The translations under genes were made by a program, and so were the position numbers. The notes under the pieces were generated by a model, which saw only the letters and a program-made list of their open reading frames with translations, was not told where the DNA came from and made no database searches. A stretch of DNA of 50,880 nt from Akkermansia muciniphila (GTDB lineage Bacteria; Verrucomicrobiota; Verrucomicrobiia; Verrucomicrobiales; Akkermansiaceae): NCBI GenBank assembly GCA_004557455.1, contig SFDX01000018.1:1-50880 (forward strand). The letters are read 5' to 3'. Positions 12,101 through 19,161 of the stretch are shown piece by piece. Positions within the stretch are counted from its first letter, which is position 1. Each line of letters begins with the position of its first letter.

Positions 12101-12342
12101 CCGAGCAGCAGCAACTGAGCCGCTTCTTCTGCGATAACTCACTGACCGCGTCTCAACAGGACTTCCTGCGCGAAATCGTGGAATACGTCCGCGCCAACGG
12201 AGACGTGACCCGCGCCGACCTGGTGCAGGCATCACCCTTCACTCAAACTGACTTCGACACCATCTTCAACGGAGATCTGCGCATCCTCACCGACCTCGTG
12301 GACACCCTCCACAACCCCGTCACCCCCTCCCCGGCGGCGTGA
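9187..12342 (+). CDS. hsdR: Type I restriction enzyme motor/endonuclease subunit
   Basis: A 1051-residue HsdR, probably of the EcoEI-like branch. A helical N-terminal domain (~1-115) precedes a PD-(D/E)xK nuclease core: D near residue 165 in FCDYVLYG and E-A-K near 180 in AIVEAK. A superfamily 2 translocase follows, with Walker A ATGTGKT near 291, the DEAH box near 387 (IIIDEAHRS), and MIGRGTRLCPDLFG as motif VI. The last ~400 residues form a helical EcoEI-type C-terminal region that should contact HsdM/HsdS. The start codon is GTG 9187, with AAGGAG just upstream. The complex pulls DNA past itself and cleaves at distant sites when the target is unmethylated. All key motifs are intact. Confidence 0.94.
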   Translation: MNAHELQTCLMKLPKDAQKGAVACRKLLTEAVEALYTRLALYRPKNATLLQLIDRPALAQKLGDSALTAGMHFVRILGMKAQHRQGVSPKEYAAAQQHLRNLSTLLRALETGQAAPPVPETEADTRRLYIDLYLREAGWPLAEQRGVVLSGAACIEIPVGGGKGFCDYVLYGKDARPLAIVEAKRSTKSPQEGRHQAQLYADAMERRYGYRPVVYYTNGYRTYVIDGERQDREVCGFHSLQDLELMLQRRGCKLTDLKPRADIAGRHYQLTAVRSMAEKLAAGHRRGLLVMATGTGKTRVAISLTELLCRNEAVKRVLFLADRTALVKQAHRNFRRLLEHMPVTILSERGKKDLQARLVFSTYQTMIHYIDAEDKDFSIGSFDLIIIDEAHRSIFNRYSSIFRYFDSMLVGLTATPKDEMDANTYRLLDCESGIPDYSYGMDEARRDVFLVGYKVQQRKTELMTRGIELRGLREEEREQLEEYLEEEDDETKQEERIPAKQIFRVLYNRETCRLVLEELMTQGLRVDCGETLGRSIIFAYNHKHAEMIVDCFREMYPQYSADMCQLVDNYVRHADDLVEQFAENPAFRIAVSVQMLDTGVDICDVLNLVFFKPVYSKIKFVQMIGRGTRLCPDLFGPGKDKEEFLIFDWCGNFEFFRENPEGRKAQAQPLSLTQQLMGKKLQAVCLLQDARCYREEELLAAEREQGDTPTLSALRERWVREWQQAVQGLKATSRRICVRNVMRTVDRFCRPEAWQALSPADEAELRRHLLPLIESGTLENTAGLAFDCRMLNMVLTMLRGQPAQAAGKTLRQLMCAARALLSEKGAIPAVRAKAKKLQQLTEEHFWQTATPAKIEAMRTELRTLMACLDNKLRREFMIDISDIVIDSGTIADPEPVDIRTYRQRVSDYLCEHLNSPAIAKIHALRPITAADLAELEHILWHELGTREEYDELRPTGNAAAFVRSVIWLSKEAEQQQLSRFFCDNSLTASQQDFLREIVEYVRANGDVTRADLVQASPFTQTDFDTIFNGDLRILTDLVDTLHNPVTPSPAA

Positions 12343-12425
12343 AGCGCAGAACTGAGCGGGGCTCTTGTCTGTGTTGACGAGAATGTCCATATTTGCATGG
12401 CTATTGCCAAAAATGCTTGGTTTCA

Positions 12426-12438
12426 GCATTGCCAATGC
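12426..12438. repeat. 13-bp palindrome, copy 1
   Basis: GCATTGCCAATGC: the arms GCATTG and CAATGC are perfect complements around one base. The only other copy I found, with the centre base swapped, is at 12572-12584, 146 bp away. Possible binding sites for a dimeric regulator. Confidence 0.5.
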
Positions 12439-12571
12439 AGAGTCAAGCTAAAAACAGATTTTCCCCTGAAAAATCAACAAAATTCGTGTATTCTACGCTT
12501 CATTACCTCCACTGGAGCCATTATCTAATTCCCTCATAAGTCCTTGAGCATCAACGCTTCATGTGGGGTAT

Positions 12572-12584
12572 GCATTGGCAATGC
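12572..12584. repeat. 13-bp palindrome, copy 2
   Basis: GCATTGGCAATGC, the exact reverse complement of copy 1 at 12426-12438. It lies 68 bases upstream of the candidate -35 box for the gene at 12706. Confidence 0.5.
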
Positions 12585-12651
12585 TGTAAACTGTGCGCAG
12601 CGGCTTTGGAGTAGGTCTCGCAGCCTCCACCGCGTGCGGGAACGGGTCCCA

Positions 12652-12680
12652 CTGACATTTTTATTATCTACACTTTTAAG
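12652..12680 (+). promoter_or_regulatory. Candidate promoter of the PEP-CTERM protein gene
   Basis: CTGACA (12652-12657), 17 bp, TTTAAG (12675-12680). Matches are 5 of 6 and 4 of 6. It predicts a leader of about 18 bases with no Shine-Dalgarno sequence before ATG 12706. Confidence 0.45.
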
Positions 12681-12705
12681 TCAATACATGCAAACTAACG
12701 CGTAA

Positions 12706-13464
12706 ATGAAAAAGACACTCATTGCACTTATGGCTCTGGCCAGCATGGCAGGTGCGGCAGAGCTTACCACTCTCGTCACTATGGATGAGCTCATCTCTGC
12801 TGCAAGTACCAATACAGCCACCCAAGTGAATAACATGTCCGTTACCACCTACGATTTTGGTAATGATACCTACATTGGCGGTATTACCCTCCAGTCCCTT
12901 AATACGGCGGTGCGGGATAGCAGCCAATACATCACAATCGCCGCTTGGGTAAAGCCGGATGACACCGCAGGAGTAGAAGCCATCTTCGGTTACGGTGCAC
13001 AACAGAACGGCTTCAAGTTCTGCACTAATGGCAGCGGCCTTCAGTACACAGCTAAAGGCGTGGCTGACCGTGCCACAGCCGGCTCAGATCTGACAGCAGA
13101 TACCTGGATTCTCGTTGGTGTTTCCTTCAAGGGAGGTACTACCGTAGCAAGCGGGAAATATATCGCGGGCACAGGCAATAGCAACTACTATACCCGTGAT
13201 GTAGGTGGGTTTGCTCTTCCCGGAGAGACGGAGCAAACCTTCTCCATCGGCTCCGGTAACTCAGGTAGTGCTCGAGAGACCTTCAACGGTCAAATTGCAG
13301 GACTGACCATCTTCACTTCCTCTGAAGTCATCAGCGGAGTCAATGACATTACGACAATCATGGGAACAACCGCTCCTTATCAAGTTCCCGAGCCTAGCAC
13401 GGCTACGCTGAGCCTTCTTGCTCTGGTCGGCTTGGCTGCACGCCGCCGCAGGGGGGGCAAATGA
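12706..13464 (+). CDS. PEP-CTERM protein with LamG-like domain
   Basis: A 252-residue exported protein. A signal peptide (MKKTLIALMALASMAGAAE) is followed by a concanavalin A/LamG-like beta-sandwich (about residues 60-215). Its recognisable pieces are ITIAAWVKPDD, ADTWILVGVSFKGG and FNGQIAGLTIF. The C-terminus is a PEP-CTERM tripartite signal: VPEPST, a hydrophobic helix, and the basic tail ARRRRGGK. PEP-CTERM proteins are cleaved by exosortase and are usually linked to the cell surface or exopolysaccharide. The LamG fold suggests glycan or protein binding, but the ligand is unknown. No exosortase gene is in the window. It is followed by a clear hairpin. Confidence 0.85.
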   Translation: MKKTLIALMALASMAGAAELTTLVTMDELISAASTNTATQVNNMSVTTYDFGNDTYIGGITLQSLNTAVRDSSQYITIAAWVKPDDTAGVEAIFGYGAQQNGFKFCTNGSGLQYTAKGVADRATAGSDLTADTWILVGVSFKGGTTVASGKYIAGTGNSNYYTRDVGGFALPGETEQTFSIGSGNSGSARETFNGQIAGLTIFTSSEVISGVNDITTIMGTTAPYQVPEPSTATLSLLALVGLAARRRRGGK

Positions 13465-13472
13465 TTTTGTCA

Positions 13473-13513
13473 GAGAAAGGCACACACCTTAGAGTAAGGC
13501 GTGTGTCTTTCTC
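13473..13513 (+). terminator. Terminator of the PEP-CTERM protein gene
   Basis: GAGAAAGGCACAC pairs with GTGTGTCTTTCTC with one G-T pair, and an inner CCTT/AAGG extends the stem. The long hairpin starts 8 bases after the stop codon. The poly-U part lies within the stem. Confidence 0.65.
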
Positions 13514-13666
13514 CGACACATTCCCTAGGGGCATTCCGGCTTTTGAGCCGATGAGCTCATGCTCGGGTGCACCCCTGAGGAGCGTACCCTGAAGGGTTCG
13601 CGGATGCCGTGTTCCTTAGCCCCGGGCTTCCTCATGATCGCCGTTCGCAAATCGCGTCGGTCGTAC

Positions 13667-13700
13667 AAAAAGCGCGCCGGCCTCGGGGGGAGGTCGGCGC
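13667..13700 (-). terminator. Terminator of the receiver-protein gene
   Basis: On the minus strand GCGCCGACCTC (13700-13690) pairs with GAGGCCGGCGC (13684-13674) with one mismatch, then GC and five T residues. It lies 24 bases past the stop of the receiver gene. Confidence 0.8.
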
Positions 13701-13723
13701 GGGAGATGTGGGGGAGGGGTGGA

Positions 13724-14197
13724 TCAGCGGAGCTTGGAGAAAAGCGTGACGGGATCCAGCACGCTCATGATCGGACGGTAGTCGAGGCCGTTATCGAGGA
13801 TGTAGAGCGTGAGGAGGCGCTTGGCGATTTCCAGCAGCTTCTCGGATTTCCAGGGTTTCTCGAGGTAGTTATCCACGTGGCACTCGTTGATCGCGTTGAG
13901 CGTGTCACTGTGAGTGGCCTGGCCGGTAAGCATCACGCAGCGGGTGTGCGCGAAGCGCTTGTCGGCGCGGATTTCCGTGAGCAGGTCCGTACCGTGGGAG
14001 CCGGGCATCACTTGGTCGGTGATGACAAGGGCCACGTAGTCCCCGTTGTTGTGGATCTGGTCCATCAGCTTGAGGCAGTCCTCCGCGCCGGAGGCGTCCT
14101 CCACCCGGACGCAGGGGGAGAGCGGACGGAGGTCGCGCATGACGGAGTCAAGCACCTCCGGCTGGTCATCCACACAGATGATATTGATGGTATTCAT
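13724..14197 (-). CDS. Stand-alone response-regulator receiver protein
   Basis: A 157-residue CheY-like protein with no recognised output domain. The acidic pocket is CVDDQPE near residues 8-14, the phosphate-accepting aspartate is in LVITDQVMPGS (~59-69), the conserved Thr is in MLTGQA (~89-94), and the Lys is in LEKPWK (~112-117). About 40 residues follow the receiver without a DNA-binding motif. It starts 25 bases after the DASS transporter stop, so the two are very likely co-transcribed. No histidine kinase is in the window. The role could be to pass phosphate to, or sense phosphate from, a partner elsewhere; any link with transport is only suggested by context. Confidence 0.85.
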   Translation of the reverse strand: MNTINIICVDDQPEVLDSVMRDLRPLSPCVRVEDASGAEDCLKLMDQIHNNGDYVALVITDQVMPGSHGTDLLTEIRADKRFAHTRCVMLTGQATHSDTLNAINECHVDNYLEKPWKSEKLLEIAKRLLTLYILDNGLDYRPIMSVLDPVTLFSKLR

Positions 14198-14221
14198 GGT
14201 GAGAGATGGGGTGAGGGGTTA

Positions 14222-16123
14222 TCAGAAGAAATTGATAAGGTCCAGCAGGTACATCATCGCCACCGCGATTGCGAGACCGGCGACGCCGAGGATGGTACCG
14301 ACAATGGCCATGGACTTATTCTCCACCATACCGGTAGCATACGCGAGGGCATTGGGCGGGGTGGAGATGGGCAGGGCCATAGCGAGAGCGCAACCCATGG
14401 CGCAGCAGACGCAGAGACCGACCGAGAAGCCGCCGGTGATGACATTCTGGGCCATCATAGCCGAAGCAACGGCACCCATGATGGGCATGAGCAGAGCCGC
14501 CGTGGCCGAGTTGCTGATGAAGGTGGAGAGGAAGAGGCAGATGAGACCGGCACCGATCATCAGCATCATGGCATTCCAGTTACCGAAGGGAATGGCGTTG
14601 ATGAGGTCCTTCGCCAAGTTGGTCTGCTGCAGAGCCAAGCCCAGGGCGAAGCCACCGGCCACCAGCCAGAGCACATCCCAGCTCATCTCGCGCAGGTCCT
14701 TGGCGGTGATGACGCCCGTGACCGCAAAGACAGCGATGGGGATGATGGCGATGGTGTTACTGTCCAGCCCCAAGGGGTCGCTGAGTACCCAAAGCGCGAT
14801 GGTCACGGCGAAGGTGCAGTACACCACGATAGCCTTCGGCGACTTATCGAACGCACCGCCCACCTTCAGCTCCAGGGACTCCTTCTTGGTGGGGAACATC
14901 TTGCAGAGCAGGAACCAAGCCACCAGCAGCATGACGATCACGAAGGGGAAGCCGAAGCACATCCACTTGCCGAAGGAAACACTCATGCCGATGTCCCCGA
15001 GAGCTTTGACCGCGATAGCGTTGGGCGGGGTGCCGATGGGGGTAGCGATACCGCCCAGGTTACAGGCGATGGGAATGCTGAGCGCAAAAGCCGTGCGGCC
15101 GCCGTCGCCCTGCGGGAAGAGCGCCAGCACGGGCGTGAGGATGGCGAGCATCATGGCGGCGGTAGCCGTGTTGCTCATGAAGGCCGAGAAGAGAGCCGTG
15201 ACAGCCATGAGACCCAGCAGCACATAGCGCGGGTTCTTGCCGAAAGGCTTGAGCAGTACGTTTGCCAGGTTCATATCCAAGCGGAACTTGGTGGCGGCAG
15301 CAGCCAAGAAGAAGCCACCCAAGAACAGGATGATCACGGGGTCCGCGAAGGTGGACATCACGCCCTTGTAGGCCATCACATTCGTGATCTTGATCTTCTT
15401 GACACTCGCGAGAGCATCGGGGGAGTGCAGGTAGGTAATGGCTTCCGACAGATCCTTGACGGGAGCAGCATTCTCCGACATATCGAGCAGCACATACTCC
15501 ACGGAGGTACGCACCTCGGCGGGGGCGGTGGTGTGCTTCTCCTCCAAACGCTGCTGCACACGAGCGACAGCCTCCGTAATGTCCTCAGCCTTGGCATTCG
15601 GCAGCAGATTCTTGATGATCGCCTCCGGCTGCGTACCGACGACGGGCTGCGATTTCAGCTGCTTGAGCGCCTTGACGTAGGGAGACATGGCCTTCTCGTG
15701 AGCCTTGAGGATCACATACTCCGCCGAGGTGTAAATCTCATGCGTATCCAAGCCCGTCTTGGTGTCCAGACGCTTGCAAATCTGCCCGGCGAGTTCCTTC
15801 ACCTGCGGATCCGAGGCGGGCTTCTTCAGGCCCGTGGCGACCAACTCCGCGACGGCCTTCTTGTTATAGACCTCCGGCTTGACGAAATTGAACGCCTTGT
15901 TGGAGAGGAAGAGGAGGCAGATGGCGATGACGAGAACGGAGGTCGTCCAAATCGGAATGGGCTCCAGAATCCAGAGAAGAGCAGCCATCACAAAGAGGGC
16001 CACAACCGCTATCTGCACATTATTGAGTGCCAGGCCCATTGCTTCGAACGGCAAAAGGAAGGCCCCTGCACTCAACAACAGTACGATAAGTATCTTGATG
16101 AGATTTTTTGTGGTGCTTTTCAT
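14222..16123 (-). CDS. DASS-family sodium/anion symporter with duplicated insertion
   Basis: A 633-residue inner-membrane transporter of the divalent anion:Na+ symporter (SLC13/CitT-like) family, which carries dicarboxylates, citrate or sulfate. It contains both hairpin signature pairs: SNTATAAMM with TPIGTPPNAIA, and SNSATAALLMP with STPPNALAYATG. Family members usually have about 450-500 residues. The excess is a soluble insertion at ~82-258, between an early transmembrane helix and DPVIILFLGGFFLAA, made of two similar ~70-residue units (~88-158 and ~166-234; compare YTSAEYVILK with RTSVEYVLLD). The start is ATG 16123, where the hydrophobic N-terminus begins; no Shine-Dalgarno sequence is visible. 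It is transcribed with the receiver gene. The substrate is not predictable. Confidence 0.88.
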   Translation of the reverse strand: MKSTTKNLIKILIVLLLSAGAFLLPFEAMGLALNNVQIAVVALFVMAALLWILEPIPIWTTSVLVIAICLLFLSNKAFNFVKPEVYNKKAVAELVATGLKKPASDPQVKELAGQICKRLDTKTGLDTHEIYTSAEYVILKAHEKAMSPYVKALKQLKSQPVVGTQPEAIIKNLLPNAKAEDITEAVARVQQRLEEKHTTAPAEVRTSVEYVLLDMSENAAPVKDLSEAITYLHSPDALASVKKIKITNVMAYKGVMSTFADPVIILFLGGFFLAAAATKFRLDMNLANVLLKPFGKNPRYVLLGLMAVTALFSAFMSNTATAAMMLAILTPVLALFPQGDGGRTAFALSIPIACNLGGIATPIGTPPNAIAVKALGDIGMSVSFGKWMCFGFPFVIVMLLVAWFLLCKMFPTKKESLELKVGGAFDKSPKAIVVYCTFAVTIALWVLSDPLGLDSNTIAIIPIAVFAVTGVITAKDLREMSWDVLWLVAGGFALGLALQQTNLAKDLINAIPFGNWNAMMLMIGAGLICLFLSTFISNSATAALLMPIMGAVASAMMAQNVITGGFSVGLCVCCAMGCALAMALPISTPPNALAYATGMVENKSMAIVGTILGVAGLAIAVAMMYLLDLINFF

Positions 16124-16189
16124 ATGTCGAATGATGAGTTCTCGCACGCCGGACGAAGACAAAATGCCCCACGCCCTGCCTGCTCCGTC

Positions 16190-16218
16190 AGTATAGCACG
16201 GAGTGGGCCGCTTGGCAA
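16190..16218 (-). promoter_or_regulatory. Promoter of the DASS transporter operon
   Basis: On the minus strand TTGCCA (16218-16213), 17 bp, TATACT (16195-16190). The -10 matches 5 of 6. The leader before ATG 16123 would be about 60 bases. Confidence 0.65.
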
Positions 16219-16253
16219 CCGGAAAATGCGGGATGTTGGGGGCAAAGATGGGC

Positions 16254-17975
16254 TCAGGGCGCGGGCTGTTCCGAATCCACCGCCCCGCAGTGCCGCAGGA
16301 TGAAGGGCCGCCCGTCCTGTTGCGGGGGAGCAGCGTCATCGTATTCCACCCGATTACCCCGGAACGTGATGTCCTCAGCGGAGGTGGCGAAGAGCAGCGG
16401 GACCCGGTGGGTGCGGAAGGTATTACCCGTGATACGGATGCCCCGGTGGTAGGGCTCCCGCTGTTCCGTCGGTTTGCCGACCATGGGGTACACGGAGATG
16501 ACCGCCTCGGTGAATTGGTAGAGGTTGGTGAGGGCGTGATCGAACACATTGTTCTCTATACGAACATCGAGGCAACGCCCGCTCTCGAACCACCCCTGTG
16601 CATCCCCTGCCAAGAGAATGGCAGACCCGCTGCACCAATCGAACAGGTTATTGCGCACCGTGACGGGAGCCGGGGTGGTGAACAGGGCACCGCGGGCGCG
16701 ATTGTGGCGCACGATGCAGTGTGAGAAGTCGACAGAGGGGTAGTAGTCCGCGTTCTCCAAGGCATCCCCCGGGCCGATGCCCTCGGGCAGGGGCTGTTCG
16801 GTCTCGATTTCCACCAGCTCGGGACTCCGGAACTCAGCGCGGCGCACACGCCCGATCGGCGGGATGTTCTCCAGGGTGGCAGCACGGATAAACTGCACGC
16901 GCTCCCCGGGCAGGAAGGTCTCGAACCCGATGGCTTGGGGGTGCGCGTAGCGGGCGACGAAGCGCGTGGGCGAGAGCAGCTCCGCGATTTGCAGGCAGGT
17001 GGAGTGCACGTTAATCGCGTCGTCCATCATGCTCTCGAAGGTAGCCCCCTGCACGCTGATGTGCCCCGCGCAGTTGGAGAAGTGTGTGGCATCCGCCGAG
17101 GTGGTGTGCATCCGACCCGGAAGCCGCAGGCAACCGCCGCCCGAGAGGTGGATATCGCGGCTGCGTTGAGCCAACAGCCCCATTCCTTGCGAGTCGTGGA
17201 TGACAACCCGGTGCAGCCGGATGTTCTCTGCCCGGTAGAGCATCACGACCGGGTGCGGGCGCGCATAATCCCGCAGCACCACCACATGCCCGGGATGCAG
17301 CCCCGCAGTGCGGGCATCCATGGCAAAGCGCACGTGCTCAGCGTCCGTCTGTTCAGCCCGGGCCGACCAAGCGATATCCCCGGCCTTGCCCGTGGGCACC
17401 ACCCGCCCATCCGGCAGGAAGGCGAAGGCGGCCCTGACCCGCAACGGGATACCGGAGCCGCAGTTGAAGAAAGCCCCATCCTTCACTGTCCACGCCGCGC
17501 GGTCGGAGAGCATGCGCAGCACTGTTCCCCGCTCGCTGATGTCGGTGATGACGCCCTCGCACTCCGCCGGCAGGGCATAACGCAGGCGCAGCCCCTCCAG
17601 CCTTACATCCCGGCTGTCCTGCACCAGCACCCCGAGCATGCAACCGTGGAACACCAGCTCCGCTCCCTCCCCGACCAGCGATGCTCCCTCCGCCCCGCAC
17701 AGCTCAAGCCCCACGGCATGTTCCGACGGCTGATCGTGGTTGGAGATGAAGAGCCGCCGCCTGGGCGCGCTGTCTGCATACAGGTGGTAGCACCCCGGCT
17801 GCAACACAACCCGACACCCCGGCTCCCGCGCTGCCTCCTCCAGCAAGGCCCGCAGTGCCGGCCCGCAGTCGCTCGTCTCCCCGGGCTTCACCCCGCGCTG
17901 CGCCGCATCGATATCCCGTCCCGCAGCCCAAAAGCTCATCAGCAGCAGAAACACCAAGCCTATTCGTAAGTCCAT
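16254..17975 (-). CDS. GH110 alpha-1,3-galactosidase
   Basis: A 573-residue secreted right-handed beta-helix protein with a signal peptide (MDLRIGLVFLLLMSFWAAG). The beta-helix is visible from repeated short segments such as VRLEGLRLRY, ISVQGATFES, VTVRNNLFD, VRIENNVFD and IRITGNTF. The motif SADATHFSNC followed 23 residues later by MDDAINVH places three acidic residues at D295, D318 and D319. That spacing equals the D321/D344/D345 catalytic set I recall for characterised GH110 enzymes. GH110 removes terminal alpha-1,3-linked galactose, including from blood-group B glycans, by inversion. This fits a mucin-degrading organism. The start ATG 17975 is just downstream of a -10 box. The exact subtype (A or B specificity) cannot be read. 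Confidence 0.85.
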   Translation of the reverse strand: MDLRIGLVFLLLMSFWAAGRDIDAAQRGVKPGETSDCGPALRALLEEAAREPGCRVVLQPGCYHLYADSAPRRRLFISNHDQPSEHAVGLELCGAEGASLVGEGAELVFHGCMLGVLVQDSRDVRLEGLRLRYALPAECEGVITDISERGTVLRMLSDRAAWTVKDGAFFNCGSGIPLRVRAAFAFLPDGRVVPTGKAGDIAWSARAEQTDAEHVRFAMDARTAGLHPGHVVVLRDYARPHPVVMLYRAENIRLHRVVIHDSQGMGLLAQRSRDIHLSGGGCLRLPGRMHTTSADATHFSNCAGHISVQGATFESMMDDAINVHSTCLQIAELLSPTRFVARYAHPQAIGFETFLPGERVQFIRAATLENIPPIGRVRRAEFRSPELVEIETEQPLPEGIGPGDALENADYYPSVDFSHCIVRHNRARGALFTTPAPVTVRNNLFDWCSGSAILLAGDAQGWFESGRCLDVRIENNVFDHALTNLYQFTEAVISVYPMVGKPTEQREPYHRGIRITGNTFRTHRVPLLFATSAEDITFRGNRVEYDDAAPPQQDGRPFILRHCGAVDSEQPAP

Positions 17976-17983
17976 ACCCCACC

Positions 17984-18012
17984 ATGGTACACAGGAAAGC
18001 CCCCTCTGTAAA
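17984..18012 (-). promoter_or_regulatory. GH110 gene promoter, near-leaderless
   Basis: On the minus strand TTTACA (18012-18007), 17 bp, TACCAT (17989-17984), then 8 bases to ATG 17975. The predicted mRNA has almost no leader. It is divergent from the M42 peptidase promoter. Confidence 0.55.
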
Positions 18013-18042
18013 GGAAAAAGCCCCGCCGGTGCAAAGCGGGTA

Positions 18043-18071
18043 TTGCCAAGCGGGCGGTGGGGTGGTATGCT
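18043..18071 (+). promoter_or_regulatory. M42 peptidase promoter, leaderless layout
   Basis: TTGCCA (18043-18048), a G-rich 17-bp spacer, TATGCT (18066-18071), then six bases to ATG 18078. Transcription is predicted to begin at the start codon. Confidence 0.6.
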
Positions 18072-18077
18072 GGGGGT

Positions 18078-19154
18078 ATGTTCAATCAGCAGCTATTGGA
18101 GGAGTGCAGCAATGCGTGTGCGGTGTCGGGCTTTGAGGGCGAGATGCGGCAGCTCGTGCAACGGGAGATGGCGGAGGTGCCGGGGGTGGAGGTGCAGACC
18201 GAGGTGAGCGGCAATGTGGTGTGCCGTTGCGGTGCGGAGGGCCCGGCGGTTGCCTTGGTGGCGCATATGGATGAAATAGGGTTTATGGTGCAGGGCATCA
18301 CGGCGGATGGATTTCTGCTGATGGTGCCGCTGGGCGGGTGGTGGAACCACACCCTGCCGAGCCAGCGCATGGTGGTGCTGACCCGTGACGGACGCCGCAT
18401 CCCCGGGCAGGTGGGCACCAAGCCGCCGCATCTGCTGCCGGAGAGCCAGCGCAAGCAGGTACTGCCCGATGACGCCCTGTTCGTGGACGTGGGTGCTTCA
18501 TCCCGAGAGGAGGTGCAGGCCCTGGGCATCGCCCCGGGGTGTCCCGTGGTGCCGGATGTGCGGGTGCAGCGTCTCGCCGTGCCGCACCGGTGGATGGGCA
18601 AGGCCTTCGATAACCGTGCGGGCGTGTACTGCATGCTCGAGGCCATGCGCCGACTGGCCGCCGAGCCGGTGGGGTGTCGCCTGACGGGCATCGGCACCGT
18701 GCAGGAGGAGGTAGGCTGCCGAGGCGCGCGCGCCCTGCGCGAGGTGCCGGATCTGGCCATCATTCTGGAAGGCCCGCCGGCGGATGACACCTTCGGACAG
18801 AGCAGCGTGTGCCGCCAAGGGGTGCTGGGCAGCGGGGTGCAGGTGCGCCTGTATGACCCCACGCAGATCACGCCCCCGGCCCTGGCGGACTTCGTGCTGC
18901 GCGTGGCGGCGGAGGAGAACATCCCCGTGCAGCCTGCCGTGCGCCGCAGCGGCGGAACGGATGCTGCTGCCGCCTATCCGCAGTGGCACGGCACACCCGC
19001 TATCGTCTTCGGGGTGCCCACGCGCTACATCCACTTCCACAACGGTATTCTGGACGACCGCGACCTCGAGGCCTGCGTGGCCCTGGCCTGTGCCGTGGTG
19101 CGCCGACTGCACACCGTACACCTGCCGGCTCTGTGCAGCGACGGGGTCGCCTGA
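18078..19154 (+). CDS. M42-family metallo-aminopeptidase
   Basis: A 358-residue cytoplasmic peptidase of the M42 (glutamyl/deblocking aminopeptidase, TET) family, which trims peptides from the N-terminus as large tetrahedral complexes. The metal-binding positions are visible in order: H in VALVAHMDEIGF, the bridging D in MGKAFDNRAGV, the catalytic and ligand EE in GTVQEEVGCRGAR, an acidic ligand in IILEGPPADD, and the final H in TRYIHFHNGILDD. In the last motif the sequence after the His differs from the common SPVE pattern. ATG 18078 fits both the homology start and the promoter. It converges on queE with only 7 bases between. Confidence 0.9.
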   Translation: MFNQQLLEECSNACAVSGFEGEMRQLVQREMAEVPGVEVQTEVSGNVVCRCGAEGPAVALVAHMDEIGFMVQGITADGFLLMVPLGGWWNHTLPSQRMVVLTRDGRRIPGQVGTKPPHLLPESQRKQVLPDDALFVDVGASSREEVQALGIAPGCPVVPDVRVQRLAVPHRWMGKAFDNRAGVYCMLEAMRRLAAEPVGCRLTGIGTVQEEVGCRGARALREVPDLAIILEGPPADDTFGQSSVCRQGVLGSGVQVRLYDPTQITPPALADFVLRVAAEENIPVQPAVRRSGGTDAAAAYPQWHGTPAIVFGVPTRYIHFHNGILDDRDLEACVALACAVVRRLHTVHLPALCSDGVA

Positions 19155-19161
19155 GCCCCCG

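Larger units (their letters stand above)
12343..12651. other. AT-rich intergenic stretch with two copies of a 13-bp palindrome
   Basis: No gene is recognisable between hsdR and the PEP-CTERM protein. The base composition drops relative to hsdR. The visible structure is a pair of palindromes, GCATTGCCAATGC and GCATTGGCAATGC, at 12426 and 12572. No tRNA-end repeat or integrase is seen. Confidence 0.5.

Noticed and set aside
9202..12114. 970-codon open frame on the minus strand
   Set aside because: It is antisense to hsdR, which carries all helicase and nuclease motifs. No start signals or homology.
6330..12705. Integrative element ending in a copy of the tRNA-Lys 3' end
   Set aside because: I looked for a second copy of the T-arm sequence near the end of the restriction operon and did not find one; no integrase gene is present.
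13559..16303. 914-codon open frame on the plus strand
   Set aside because: It is antisense to the receiver and DASS transporter genes. The Asp/Gly/His-rich translation reflects reversed codons rather than a protein.
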